Positions 25,273 to 34,174 of a DNA stretch of 64,000 bases are shown in pieces. The translations under genes and the position numbers were made by a program. Numbering within the stretch: the first letter of the stretch is position 1; the number at the start of each line of letters is the position of its first letter. Where the stretch lies: NCBI RefSeq assembly GCF_900107925.1, contig NZ_FNUJ01000011.1:186001-250000 (forward strand), given 5' to 3'. The DNA is from Amycolatopsis pretoriensis (GTDB lineage: Bacteria > Actinomycetota > Actinomycetes > Mycobacteriales > Pseudonocardiaceae). Under the pieces are notes generated by a model, which did no database searches, was not told the origin of the DNA, and saw nothing but the letters and a program-made list of their open reading frames with translations.

Positions 25273-26018
25273 CCGGTGAACGCCCCCAGCTCGATGCCCG
25301 CCCCCGACAGTGCCGCCTCGATCCGCCGGGCCAGCTCGACGGCGCCCGGCGTGTCCCCGTGCACGCACAGGGAATCCGGGCGCACGTCGAGCTTGGTGCC
25401 GTCCTCCGCGACGACGCCGCCGGTCGCCATGCCGACCGCGCGCTCGGCGACGGCGTCGACGTCGTGCAGCACCGCGCCCGGTTTCTTGCGCGAGACGAGC
25501 TTGCCGTCGGCGGTGTACGCCCGGTCGGCGAACGCCTCCGCGTACGCCACCACACCCGCTTTTTCCGCCTGCCGCTGCATTTCCGAGTTCGGCAGGCAGA
25601 GCAGCGCGAGCGCGGGGTCGTACCGGCGCAGGCCGTCGACGATCGCCGCCGCCTGCTCGACGTCCGCCGCAGCGGTGTTGTACAGCGCGCCGTGCGGCTT
25701 CACGTACGTCACGCGGCTGCCGGCCGCGCGGGCGAACGCGTCCAGCGCGCCGATCTGGTAAAGCACCTCGTTCGCCAGGTCGTCCGGCGCGATGTCGAGC
25801 GCGCGCCGGCCGAACCCGGCCAGGTCGTGGTAGCCGACGTGCGCGCCGATCGCGACGCCGCGCTCGGCCGCCAGGTCGCACACCCGCCGCATCACCGACG
25901 GGTCGCCGGCGTGGAAGCCGCACGCGACGTTCGCGCTGGTCACGATGTCGAGCATGGCCTCGTCGTCGCCCATCTTCCAGGCGCCGAAGCCTTCGCCGAG
26001 ATCGCTGTTCAGGTCCAT
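25269..26018 (-). CDS. pxpA: 5-oxoprolinase subunit A (LamB/YcsF family)
   Basis: A 249-residue PxpA protein. The start MDLNSDLGEGFGAWKMGDDEAMLDIVTSANVACGFHAGDPSVM is diagnostic; GAHVGYHDLAGFGRR, VTYVKPHGALYN and DSLCVHGDTPGAVELA are further conserved blocks with the acidic and histidine residues of the active site. ATG overlap with pxpB; 2-nt gap from the DUF1445 gene upstream. Confidence 0.93.
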   Translation of the reverse strand: MDLNSDLGEGFGAWKMGDDEAMLDIVTSANVACGFHAGDPSVMRRVCDLAAERGVAIGAHVGYHDLAGFGRRALDIAPDDLANEVLYQIGALDAFARAAGSRVTYVKPHGALYNTAAADVEQAAAIVDGLRRYDPALALLCLPNSEMQRQAEKAGVVAYAEAFADRAYTADGKLVSRKKPGAVLHDVDAVAERAVGMATGGVVAEDGTKLDVRPDSLCVHGDTPGAVELARRIEAALSGAGIELGAFTG

Positions 26019-26020
26019 TT

Positions 26021-26815
26021 TCAGCCCACCCGGTATTCACTGTCGTGGCGGTCGGTGATGAACATGTACCCCGGTGCGTGGGTGATCGCAAAGGGGGGCC
26101 GCGACGCCATCAGCGCCGCCTGCGGCGTGACCCCGCAGGCCCAGAACACTGGAACGTCCCCCGGTTGCGCGTCCACCGGATCTCCGAAGTCCGGCCGGGA
26201 GAGGTCGTCGATCCCCAGCGCGCGGGGGTCGCCGACGTGCACGGGCGCGCCGTGCACGGCCGGCATCGCCCGGGTGATCCGGACGGCGTCGTCGACGCGG
26301 TCCTCCGGGAACTGCCGCATCGACACGACCATCGGGCCGAACAGCCGCCCGGCGGGTTCGCACGGCCGGTTCGTCACGTACATCGCGACGTTGCGGCCCT
26401 GGTCGACGTGCCGCAGCGGGACGCCCTCGGCGGCCAGGGCCGTCTCGAACGTGAAGCTGCAGCCGATGGAGAAGGCGACCATGTCGCTGCGCCACAGGCC
26501 GGTCGCGTCGGACACCTCGCCGGCCAGCACGCCGTTCTGCCAGATCCGGTAGCGCGGCAGGTCGGTGCGCAGGTCCGCGCCCGCGGCGAGCCGGGTTTCC
26601 GGGTCGCCGGGGTCGGTGACGTCCAGCAGCGGGCACGGCTGCGGGTTGCGGGTGCAGAAGAGCAGGACGTCGTAGGCCCAGTCCTCGGGCACGGCGATCA
26701 GGTTGGTCTGGGTGAATCCGTTGGCCCAGCCCGTGGTGGGGCGGGCGGTGCCGCGGCGGAACGCCTCGCGCGCCTGCGCGGGGGTGAACGTCGCGGGTTC
26801 GTCGAAGGTCGTCAT
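26021..26815 (-). CDS. DUF1445 putative hydro-lyase (D-glutamate cyclase-like)
   Basis: A 264-residue member of the DUF1445 family: FTPAQAREAFRRGTARPTTGWANGFTQTNLIAVPEDWAYDVLLFCTRNPQPCPLLDV, DMVAFSIGCSFTFETAL, NVAMYVTNRPC, MVVSMRQFP and WACGVTPQAALMAS. The family contains the domain of vertebrate D-glutamate cyclase, which makes 5-oxo-D-proline. Lying immediately upstream of pxpABC, it plausibly feeds or interconverts a pyroglutamate-related substrate; that link is inference. Second gene of the MFS-pxp operon. Confidence 0.88.
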   Translation of the reverse strand: MTTFDEPATFTPAQAREAFRRGTARPTTGWANGFTQTNLIAVPEDWAYDVLLFCTRNPQPCPLLDVTDPGDPETRLAAGADLRTDLPRYRIWQNGVLAGEVSDATGLWRSDMVAFSIGCSFTFETALAAEGVPLRHVDQGRNVAMYVTNRPCEPAGRLFGPMVVSMRQFPEDRVDDAVRITRAMPAVHGAPVHVGDPRALGIDDLSRPDFGDPVDAQPGDVPVFWACGVTPQAALMASRPPFAITHAPGYMFITDRHDSEYRVG

Positions 26816-26825
26816 GAGTTCCCCC

Positions 26826-28070
26826 TCAGTCGACTAGTTCGATGCCCCGGGTCTCCGGCAGGCCGAGCAGCGCCAGCACGGCGATGCCGTAGCCCAGCGC
26901 GCCGAACACGATCGCGCCGCCCGCGCCGAGGAAGCCCACGACGGTTGGGAAGATCGCGCCGACCGCGCGGCCGAAGTTGTACGTGAAGCCCTGGCCCGTC
27001 CCGCGCAGCGCCGTCGGGTACAGCTCGGCGAGGTAGGCGCCGAAGCCGCTGAAGATCGCGGACATCGAGAAGCCGAGCGGGAACCCGAGGACGAGCACGA
27101 GCCCGTTGGCGCCCTTGGGGATCTGCGTGTACGCGACGATCAGCGCGGCCGAGAGCACGGCGAACGTCAGAAAGGTCTTCTTGCGCCCCATCAGGTCCGT
27201 GAGGTAGCCGCCGCAGACGTACCCGACGAACGCGCCGGTGATGAGGAACGCGAGGTAGCCGCCGGTGCCGATCACGGTCAGCTCGCGCGTCTTCTTCAGG
27301 TAGGACGGCAGCCACGTCGAGATCGTGTAGTACCCGCCCTGGACGCCGGTCGCGAGCAGCGCGGCGAAGAACGTCGTGCGCACGAGGTCACCCTTGAAGA
27401 TCTGGACGAGCGTGCCCTTCGGCCGTTCGGTCTTCAGCCGTTCCTCCGCGCGCGGGGCGTCCTTGACGCTCTTGCGCACCCACAGCACGAGCAGCGCCGG
27501 GATGACGCCGGTCCAGAACATGATCCGCCAGGCGACGTCGTCGCTCGCGACGCTGAACACGACCGTGTAGACGATCACCGACAGGCCCCAGCCGACCGCC
27601 CACGCGCTCTGCACGAACGCCACGGTCCGGCCGCGGTACTTGGCCTGCGAGTACTCCGCGACCAGCGCGGCGCCGGCCGCCCACTCGCCGCCGAAACCGA
27701 GGCCCTGCAGCGCGCGGAAGACCAGCAGCGTCTCGAAGTTGGGCGCGAACCCGCAGAGCACGGTGAAGATCGTGTACATCGCGATGGTGATCTGCAGCGT
27801 GCGGACGCGGCCGATCCGGTCGGCGAGCATGCCGGCCCCGACCCCGCCGACGGCCGAGACGACCAGCGTCGTCGTGCCGAGCAGGCCGGCTTCGCCGCTG
27901 GAAATCCCGAAGTACGCGGTGATCGCGGCCAGGCCGAGCGGCAGGGTCTGGTAGTCGAACGAGTCCAGTCCGTAGCCGCCGAACGCGCCCACGAAAGCGC
28001 GGCGGCCGCGTTTGCCGAGCGTGCGGAACCAGTCGAACGGCCGGGCCTCGGTAGCTGTTGTGGCAGTCAT
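26826..28070 (-). CDS. MFS transporter of the 5-oxoproline operon
   Basis: A 414-residue major-facilitator protein with 12 expected helices. The family loop GMLADRIGRVRTLQI and its second-half counterpart GYLTDLMGRKKTFLTF are clear, and FRALQGLGFGGEWAAGAALVAEYSQAKYRG is typical of the sialate/benzoate proton-symport group. Start ATG 28068-28070 follows GGAGG. First gene of the operon MFS / DUF1445 / pxpABC; it most likely imports pyroglutamate or a related acid. Controlled by the divergent GntR gene. Confidence 0.9.
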   Translation of the reverse strand: MTATTATEARPFDWFRTLGKRGRRAFVGAFGGYGLDSFDYQTLPLGLAAITAYFGISSGEAGLLGTTTLVVSAVGGVGAGMLADRIGRVRTLQITIAMYTIFTVLCGFAPNFETLLVFRALQGLGFGGEWAAGAALVAEYSQAKYRGRTVAFVQSAWAVGWGLSVIVYTVVFSVASDDVAWRIMFWTGVIPALLVLWVRKSVKDAPRAEERLKTERPKGTLVQIFKGDLVRTTFFAALLATGVQGGYYTISTWLPSYLKKTRELTVIGTGGYLAFLITGAFVGYVCGGYLTDLMGRKKTFLTFAVLSAALIVAYTQIPKGANGLVLVLGFPLGFSMSAIFSGFGAYLAELYPTALRGTGQGFTYNFGRAVGAIFPTVVGFLGAGGAIVFGALGYGIAVLALLGLPETRGIELVD

Positions 28071-28119
28071 GGGCACCTCCTGGCCAGTGTCTCATCGTGG
28101 CGTGCCTCACACAGTAGGG

Positions 28120-28132
28120 ATTGTTGAACAAT
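28120..28132. promoter_or_regulatory. FadR-type GntR operator
   Basis: ATTGTTGAACAAT, a 6-1-6 palindrome containing TTGTTGAACAA, an exact match to the TNGTNNNACNA consensus of FadR-subfamily GntR regulators. It lies in the gap between the MFS operon and the GntR gene. Confidence 0.7.
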
Positions 28133-28163
28133 TCCACAAGACGGCAATTACATCGTCCTCAGT

Positions 28164-28907
28164 GTGACGGGTACCATCTCCGGCGTGGGCATCGAAGACA
28201 GCGGGCTGCCAGGCCTGGAGGCCGACCGCGGCCTGGTCAGCCGCAAAAGCACGGCCGAGCGGGTCGCCGGCGTCCTGCGCAAGCGCATCGCCGAGGGCTT
28301 CTTCCTGCCCGGCGGCCGGCTTTCGGAGCAGGACATCGGCAACGCGCTGGGCGTCTCCCGCAACACGCTGCGCGAGGCGTTCCGGCTGCTCACGCACGAG
28401 CGGCTGCTGGCCCACGAGCTCAACCGCGGGGTCTTCGTCCGCATCCCGAGCGTCGAGGACGTCGTCGACATCTACCGCGTCCGCAAGATCATCGAGTGCG
28501 CCGCGGTCCGCGGGGTGACGGCGAAGCCGGCGTCCTTCCAGCGGATCAAGGAGAAGGTCGAGATCGGCGACGAGGCCGCGCGCACCGGCAACTGGAAGGA
28601 CCTCGGCACCGCGAACGTGTGGTTCCACCAGGAGCTGGCCGCGCTGTCCGGCAGCGAGCGCGTCAACGAGCTGGTCGGCCGGCTGACCGCCGAGCTGCGG
28701 CTGGTCTTCCACATCATGGCCGAGCCGCGGCGCTTCCACGAGCGCTACCTGCCGCGCAACCACGAGATCCTCGACCGCATCGAGGCGGGCGACGGGCCGG
28801 GCGCGGAACAGCTGCTGATGAAGTACCTCGAGGACGCCGAGGAGCAGCTGGTCGAGGCGTACGCGGACCGCGCCGAGGCGGCCCGGGCGGCCGTCGCGGC
28901 GGAGTAG
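28164..28907 (+). CDS. GntR-family regulator (FCD subgroup)
   Basis: A 247-residue regulator. Winged helix: STAERVAGVLRKRIAEGFFLPGGRLSEQDIGNALGVSRNTLREAFRLLTHERLLAHELNRGVFVRIP. The FCD ligand domain follows, with VDIYRVRKIIECAAVRG, NVWFHQELAALSGSERVNELV and RYLPRNHEILDRIEAGD giving the Asp/His metal-site pattern. GTG start at 28164 (another at 28185). It diverges from the MFS-pxp operon and presumably senses a carboxylic acid substrate of it. Its TAG abuts the convergent stop as TAGCTA. Confidence 0.9.
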   Translation: MTGTISGVGIEDSGLPGLEADRGLVSRKSTAERVAGVLRKRIAEGFFLPGGRLSEQDIGNALGVSRNTLREAFRLLTHERLLAHELNRGVFVRIPSVEDVVDIYRVRKIIECAAVRGVTAKPASFQRIKEKVEIGDEAARTGNWKDLGTANVWFHQELAALSGSERVNELVGRLTAELRLVFHIMAEPRRFHERYLPRNHEILDRIEAGDGPGAEQLLMKYLEDAEEQLVEAYADRAEAARAAVAAE

Positions 28908-29567
28908 CTACCCGCGGCGGCGCACGATCTCGGTGATCCAGACCGGCGCGTACGGCGAGGTGCAGTTCGGCGGCGTCGGGTAGTCCTTGAGGACTTCGAG
29001 GCGTTCACCGATTCCGATGGCCCGCGCGCGGTGGCTCTCGTGCTCGATCCCGATCTGGGCCAGGCAGTTGTTCATCGCCCACTGCAGCCGGTCCGGGGCG
29101 TCCTTCATGTCCTTCTCGATGACGTCGAGGAGGTCGTCGAGATCTTCGGGGTGCTTCGCGACGCGGTCGGTGGTCAACGCCCAGCCGGCGCTCGCGACCA
29201 CCGGATCCGGATCGGCGAACCACGTCCGGCGCAGATCTTCGGCGTGCGGGCTCTTCTTCACGACGTAATTCACCAGCCAGTCGTGCACCTTGGGCGTGCG
29301 CGCGGATCGCAGCATGGCGTCCAGCTCGTCGAGTTCGAACGCCTTCGGCCGGCAGATCAAGGTGGCCAGGAGCTTCGCCGCCGTGTCGCCGGTGGCCCAG
29401 AGCTCGCGCGCGAGGTCCTGCTGCGTCTTCAGCCGCTTCGCGATCACGCGCAGCTTGGCGAGGTTGACGCCGTGGTCGTCGCCGTGCCGCTCGTTGACCG
29501 CGCGTGCCTTCGGGTCCTCGAGGGCGGCCAGCTCGGCCAGCACGTCGTCCACTGTCGATTCGGGCAC
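28908..29567 (-). CDS. AlkD-like DNA alkylation repair protein
   Basis: A 219-residue all-helical protein of HEAT-like repeats: KLRVIAKRLKTQQDLARELWATGDTAAKLLATLICRPKAFELDELDAMLRSARTPKVHDWLVNYVVKKSPHAEDLRRTWFADPDPVVASAGWALTTDRVAKHPEDLDDLLDVIEKDM. This is the AlkD/DUF-type layout of monofunctional alkyl-purine glycosylases, with the WALTTDRV segment typical of the actinobacterial branch. GTG start at 29565-29567; weak ribosome site. Glycosylase activity is not proved by the sequence. Confidence 0.75.
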   Translation of the reverse strand: MPESTVDDVLAELAALEDPKARAVNERHGDDHGVNLAKLRVIAKRLKTQQDLARELWATGDTAAKLLATLICRPKAFELDELDAMLRSARTPKVHDWLVNYVVKKSPHAEDLRRTWFADPDPVVASAGWALTTDRVAKHPEDLDDLLDVIEKDMKDAPDRLQWAMNNCLAQIGIEHESHRARAIGIGERLEVLKDYPTPPNCTSPYAPVWITEIVRRRG

Positions 29568-29748
29568 GGCGGCCAGTCTACGGCTGCCCCTTCGGGCACC
29601 CCGGCATTTTGACGGTCCCCAATCGCGCTCCGGCTCGATAACCTGCGAAAGCGGTTTCGCCGCCGGAGACCCCCAGCGGCAGGCGGAACCCACCGCTGCC
29701 GGGCCGCGGCCTCCCCAGTGTCACGGCCCGGCAGCCCTCGAACGCGAA

Positions 29749-29803
29749 AGCCGTGAATGGCACATTCACGGACGCTACGTCTGTGAATGTGCCATTCACG
29801 GCT
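29749..29803. repeat. Dispersed palindromic repeat, copy 2
   Basis: Two 26-nt arms differing by a single G.T-compatible position around a CTA loop form a 55-bp hairpin. The outer arm CCGTGAATGGCACAT is shared exactly with copy 1 at 6564-6616; the inner part differs. It begins 15 nt beyond the stop of the chitinase gene reading towards it, so it probably also ends the four-gene hydrolase operon. Confidence 0.85.
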
Positions 29804-29818
29804 GTTCCGCGAGCCGGG

Positions 29819-31180
29819 TCAGCCGGCGTAGCGGGCGAAGATCCTCGTGAAGTCCCACGCCTGCTGGGACACGCCCGAACACGTGTCGTCGTTCGGGTAG
29901 GCGCCTGGGCACGGGCGGTCGCGGTTGGCCGACCAGAACGTCAACCGGGCCAGGTGGTGCTGGTTCGCGTAGGCCAGGATGGTGGTGAAGTCGTTCAGCG
30001 TGACCGTCTCGTTGTTGTCCGTGATGCCGTTCATCGACGAGATGCCCATGTGCCGGTAGGCCGTGTCGTCGTCGTAGCCGTAGGCGCTCTTGACGACGTT
30101 CTTGAGCCCCTCGGCCGCGCGCTGGGTCAGCGTGCCCATGTTCTGGCCGGCGCCGCCGAAGTCGAACGGCATGATGACCCAGCCGTCGACCGTGAGCCCG
30201 GACTGCGCCGCCCGGTTCACCAGGCTGTTGTCCGGACCGGACTGTCCGGTGCCGAACGTGACGTACAGCTTGATGCCCGGGTTGTTCGCCCGCACCGTCT
30301 TCAGCGCGTCGACCGTGCGCTGCTGCACGGTCGGGTTGCTGTAGGCGTCGGCCTCGATGTCGATGTCGATCGCCTTGAGGCCGTAGGCGTTGATCACCTT
30401 CTGGTAGCCCGCCGCCAGCTCGCCCGCGCTGCCGCACGACGACTCCAGCTTGTTGCCGGAGTAGCCGCCGAACGACGGGATGACGTCGCCGCCGCCCGCG
30501 CGCACCGCGTTGATCGTGTTCTGGTCGACGCCGCCGGTGAGCGCCCGGCCGCCGTCCCACATCGGGTTGCAGTAGCCGTTGGACAGGATGAACGCCAGCG
30601 TGAACCACTTGACGCCGGTGGCGTTCTGGATGGTCTGCGGGCTCGGCGGGTTGCCCCAGCCGTTGTAGAGGTACGGCGCCACGGCCATCACGCCCGGCCC
30701 GCTCGGCGGCGGGGTGGTGCCGCCGGACGGGAGCGTCCACTGCTGGTTGGCCGTGCTCGCGCACGTCCAGATCTGCAGCCGCGTGCCGTTCGCGCTGGAG
30801 TTGCCGGTCGCGTCGAGGCACTTGCCCGAACCGGTGTTGACCAGGTTCTTCGCCGCGTTGGCCGTCCACTTCTGGGCATTGCTGCCGTTGCAGTCCCAGA
30901 GCTGGATCGTCGTGCCGTTCGCGGTGCCCGCGCTCGTGACGTCCAGGCACTTGCCCAGTGCCTGCAGGGATCCGTCGGAGCCGACCGTCCACTGTTGAGC
31001 GCCCGAGCCGTTGCAGTCGTAGAGCTGGATCGCGGTGCCGTTGGTGGTGCTCGCCGCGTTGACGTCGACGCACTTGCCGGCGATGCCGGTGATCGGGCCG
31101 GTCGCCGCCTGCGCGACGCCCGGGACGGCTATCAGAGCCGATGCGGCGATGAGGGCGCCGAATGCTGCCAGTTTCTTCAT
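29819..31180 (-). CDS. Secreted GH18 chitinase with N-terminal ricin-B lectin
   Basis: A 453-residue exported enzyme. Residues 1-26 are a Sec signal (MKKLAAFGALIAASALIAVPGVAQA). Residues 27-150 are a ricin-type beta-trefoil (CBM13-like) with three repeats ending GKCLDATGNSSANGTRLQIWTC. A short TTPPPSGPG linker leads to a GH18 domain (about 163-453) with the catalytic strand AIDIDIEAD; E276 is the expected acid. It would cut chitin. Unlike its three operon partners the lectin is N-terminal. Its ATG overlaps the GH30 stop. Last gene of the operon. Confidence 0.92.
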   Translation of the reverse strand: MKKLAAFGALIAASALIAVPGVAQAATGPITGIAGKCVDVNAASTTNGTAIQLYDCNGSGAQQWTVGSDGSLQALGKCLDVTSAGTANGTTIQLWDCNGSNAQKWTANAAKNLVNTGSGKCLDATGNSSANGTRLQIWTCASTANQQWTLPSGGTTPPPSGPGVMAVAPYLYNGWGNPPSPQTIQNATGVKWFTLAFILSNGYCNPMWDGGRALTGGVDQNTINAVRAGGGDVIPSFGGYSGNKLESSCGSAGELAAGYQKVINAYGLKAIDIDIEADAYSNPTVQQRTVDALKTVRANNPGIKLYVTFGTGQSGPDNSLVNRAAQSGLTVDGWVIMPFDFGGAGQNMGTLTQRAAEGLKNVVKSAYGYDDDTAYRHMGISSMNGITDNNETVTLNDFTTILAYANQHHLARLTFWSANRDRPCPGAYPNDDTCSGVSQQAWDFTRIFARYAG

Positions 31181-33033
31181 GCGGGCACGTTCCACTTCTG
31201 GTTGGCGGCGCCGGTGCAGGTCCAGATCTGCAGCCGGGTGCCGTTGGCGCTGGAGTTGCCGGTCGCGTCGACGCACTTGTTCGACCCGGCGCCGACGAGG
31301 TCCTTGGCCGCCGTGGCCGCCCACCTCTGGTTCGCGGTACCGCCGCAGTCCCACAGTTGCAACTGCGCACCGTCCGCTGTGGACTGTCCGGTGACGTCGA
31401 GGCACTTGCCGAGCGCTTTCAGGGTTCCGTCGGTGCCGACCGTCCACTGCTGGGCGCCGGAGCCGTTGCAGTCGTAGAGCTGGACCGCGGTGCCGTTGGC
31501 GCTGCTCGCGCCGGCGACGTCGACGCACTTGCCGCCGAGGCCGGTGATCGGGCCGGTCTTGCCGGTGCCGCCGCCACCGTTGCCCTGGGTGCCGTTCCAG
31601 GTGAATGTCGCCGACGTGTGGCCGGGCAGGTTGTAGGTGAACGAGGAGTTGCCCCAGTTCACGCGCACGCTCTGGTTGCCGGTGCTGGAGTTGTACGCGA
31701 TCAGTGCCTTCGAGCCGTCCGGGTTCTTCCAGGCGACGTTGCGGACGGTCGAGTTGTCGTTCGAGTCGATCCGGTACGCGCCGGGCTTCACGAACTTCGT
31801 CAGGTGACCCATCGTGTAGTACTCGACGGTGTAGTCGACCTGCCCGCTGCGCGAGTCTCCGTTGTGGACGGTGATCAGGCCGGTGCAGGTGCCGCAGCCG
31901 CCGTTGTGCGGGCCCATGTTCTGGTCGACGGCGAGGCTCCACTTGGTGACGCTCTTCGACCAGTTGCGCGTGTAGTCGACGATGTTGTTCATGTCCTCGG
32001 CCTGCTGGTTCGAGATCCAGGTGCCCCCGGAGTGCTCGGTCGAGTAGGCGTTGACGTTCGGGTACTGGTTGTGCGTGGTCGTCTGCTGCGCGATGTTGCC
32101 GCCGTACCCGTGCCAGGCGACGCCGCCGAAGTTCGGGTGGTTGCGGATCGCCGAGTCGTCCAGAGTGGGCGCGCCGTAGGAGGCGTAGGTGTCCCAGTTC
32201 CAGTCGAGCGCGAGGACCTTTGTGGACAGTCCGGCACCCTGCAGCGCGGGCAGCAGGTTGTTCTTCGCGAAGTACGCCAGACCGGCGCCGTTCCAGTTGG
32301 TCGACGGGTAGCTCGCGCAGCACGTCGGCTCGTTCTGCATCGAGACGTAGTCGATCGGCACCCCCGCGGCCTGGTAGGCCTGCAGGTACTTGACGAAGTA
32401 CTGCGCGTAGGCCGGGTAGTACTGCGACTCGACCCAGCCGAGCAGGTAGCTGTCGTTGTCCTTCATCCACGGCGGCGCGCTCCACGGCGACGCCATCACC
32501 TTGGCCTGCGGGTTGAGCTGCTTGGCCTGCTTGGTCAGCGGCAGCACGTCGGCCTGGTCGTGGGCGATCGAGAAGTGCGTCAGGTTCGGGTCGGTCTGGC
32601 CGGCCGGCATGTCGTCGAAGGTGTAGCTGTAGCGGGCCAGGTCGGACGCGCCGAGCGGGTTGCGGATGAAGCTCAGCCCGATGCCGTTGTTCGGGTCGAA
32701 CAGCTTGCGCATCGTGTCGTCGCGGGTGGCCTGGGAAAGCGCGCCGCTCGAGTTCATCAGCCAAGCCGCGGTGTCCGTAAAGGACGCGCCGCCGCCTTCG
32801 AACTGTTGGTAGGTGGCGCCTTCGTTGACGTTGATGGTCACGCCACCGGTACCGGTGCCCGCGGCGAACGTGACCGGGGTCTGCTGCTGGAGTCCCCGGG
32901 TGACCGTCCGGCCGCCGGAGTCGCTGGTGGTCGTGAGCCAGACGTTGACGGTCTCGCCCGCGGCCTGCGCGGGAGCGGCGAAGGTGGCCGCGGCGAGCGC
33001 GGTCACGCCGAGCAGGGTGAGCAGTTTCTTCAT
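31177..33033 (-). CDS. Secreted GH30 beta-glucanase with C-terminal ricin-B lectin
   Basis: A 618-residue exported enzyme: signal 1-25, GH30 catalytic domain to about 475, GGGG linker, ricin-B trefoil at about 490-618. Clan-A catalytic residues are E235 (SMQNEPTCC, acid/base) and E333 (YSTEHSGG, nucleophile). The start QQFEGGGASFTDTAAWL and PWSAPPWMK fit GH30. GH30 members in fungal-wall settings are endo-beta-1,6-glucanases; glucosylceramidase is the alternative. Coupled by ATGA overlaps to GH75 upstream and GH18 downstream. Confidence 0.9.
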   Translation of the reverse strand: MKKLLTLLGVTALAAATFAAPAQAAGETVNVWLTTTSDSGGRTVTRGLQQQTPVTFAAGTGTGGVTINVNEGATYQQFEGGGASFTDTAAWLMNSSGALSQATRDDTMRKLFDPNNGIGLSFIRNPLGASDLARYSYTFDDMPAGQTDPNLTHFSIAHDQADVLPLTKQAKQLNPQAKVMASPWSAPPWMKDNDSYLLGWVESQYYPAYAQYFVKYLQAYQAAGVPIDYVSMQNEPTCCASYPSTNWNGAGLAYFAKNNLLPALQGAGLSTKVLALDWNWDTYASYGAPTLDDSAIRNHPNFGGVAWHGYGGNIAQQTTTHNQYPNVNAYSTEHSGGTWISNQQAEDMNNIVDYTRNWSKSVTKWSLAVDQNMGPHNGGCGTCTGLITVHNGDSRSGQVDYTVEYYTMGHLTKFVKPGAYRIDSNDNSTVRNVAWKNPDGSKALIAYNSSTGNQSVRVNWGNSSFTYNLPGHTSATFTWNGTQGNGGGGTGKTGPITGLGGKCVDVAGASSANGTAVQLYDCNGSGAQQWTVGTDGTLKALGKCLDVTGQSTADGAQLQLWDCGGTANQRWAATAAKDLVGAGSNKCVDATGNSSANGTRLQIWTCTGAANQKWNVPA

Positions 33034-34097
33034 GGCAGCGTCCACTTCTGGTTCGCCCCGGTGCCGCAGGTCCAGATCTGGAGCCGGGTACCGTTGGCGC
33101 TCGAGTTGCCGGTGGCGTCGAGGCACTTGCCCGAGCCCGCGTTCACGAGGTTCTGCGATCCGTTGGCCGACCACTTCTGGGCATTGCTCCCGTTGCAGTC
33201 CCACAGCTGGATCGGCGTGCCGTTGGTGGTGCCGGCACTGGTGACGTCGAGGCACTTGCCGAGCGACTTCACGGTTCCGTCGCTGCCGACCGTCCACTGT
33301 TGAGCGGTCGTGCCGTTGCAGTCGTAGAGCTGGACGGCGGTGCCGTTGGCGTTGTTCGCGCCGGCGACGTCGACGCACTTGCCGCCGATGCCGGTGATCT
33401 GCCCGCCGCCACCGGTGGGCGGCGTGGTCGTGCCGCCGGCGAACTGCGTCGCGACCTGCTCGCCGAGGCTCGTGGCGGTGGCGTGGTTTTCGATCGGGTT
33501 GACGTGCGTGTTCGGGAACACGATGTACGTCACCGGGCCCTCGGTGCCGCCGTTGGACGGGTCCGGGTTGATGCCGAGGTTGACGGCGGTCGCGTAGGAC
33601 GCCTCACCGATGATGCTCGTCGGGCCGGTGTCGCCGACGACGGCGTAGGTGACTTTGTTGTTGTAGATCACCGCCACGACCGAACCACCGTCGATGCCGT
33701 AGTTGCGGTAGTCCCAAGTGGACGTCGGCTGCGGCAGCACGATGTACGGCAACTGGGCCGCGTTCAGCGGCTGGTCGGTCGAGGTGTGGAACGCGGTGTC
33801 GGGGTAGAAGCAGCAGTCGGTCTGCTCGTTGCACTGCGACGTGCGGACGCCGTCGCAGTCGATGTCCATGTCGGCGGTGAAGAACACCGCGCCGTTGGCC
33901 TGGCAGACGGGCACGGTGGCCGCGCCGCCTTCGTCGAAGGAGTACTTGCCGTTCGAGATCTGCTGGCAGTTCTGCGTCTTCGCGAGCAGCTGGCTCGCGG
34001 ACGGTCCTGCCTCGACGGCGGCTTGGGCGGAGCCGGTGGTCAGGAAAGAAAGCGCTAACAGGGCACACCCCATTAGCGCGACGAGAAATCGTCGCAC
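33030..34097 (-). CDS. Secreted GH75 chitosanase with C-terminal ricin-B lectin
   Basis: A 355-residue exported enzyme: signal 1-27, GH75 domain to about 225, TTTPPTGGGG linker, ricin-B trefoil at 230-355. NGAVFFTADMDIDCDG and the active-site block GDTGPTSIIGEAS (D156 and E165, the 9-residue spacing of GH75 catalytic residues) identify it. GH75 is mainly a fungal chitosanase family with a limited set of actinobacterial members. GTG start 8 nt after AAGGAG. A hairpin separates it from GH16; it is coupled to GH30 by an ATGA overlap. Confidence 0.9.
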   Translation of the reverse strand: MRRFLVALMGCALLALSFLTTGSAQAAVEAGPSASQLLAKTQNCQQISNGKYSFDEGGAATVPVCQANGAVFFTADMDIDCDGVRTSQCNEQTDCCFYPDTAFHTSTDQPLNAAQLPYIVLPQPTSTWDYRNYGIDGGSVVAVIYNNKVTYAVVGDTGPTSIIGEASYATAVNLGINPDPSNGGTEGPVTYIVFPNTHVNPIENHATATSLGEQVATQFAGGTTTPPTGGGGQITGIGGKCVDVAGANNANGTAVQLYDCNGTTAQQWTVGSDGTVKSLGKCLDVTSAGTTNGTPIQLWDCNGSNAQKWSANGSQNLVNAGSGKCLDATGNSSANGTRLQIWTCGTGANQKWTLP

Positions 34098-34130
34098 TGG
34101 AAATCTCCTTGTGGGGGAAGGAAAGAGTGC

Positions 34131-34164
34131 CGGGTAGGCGGACCGGGCGGGGTCCGCCTACCCG
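34131..34164 (-). terminator. Intercistronic hairpin between GH16 and GH75
   Basis: A perfect 14-bp stem (CGGGTAGGCGGACC and its complement) with a 6-nt loop, beginning 10 nt after the GH16 stop and ending 33 nt before the GH75 start. It can terminate part of the transcripts or protect the GH16 message end, so GH16 may be made in larger amount than the three genes behind it. Confidence 0.75.
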
Positions 34165-34174
34165 AGGGGATGGA

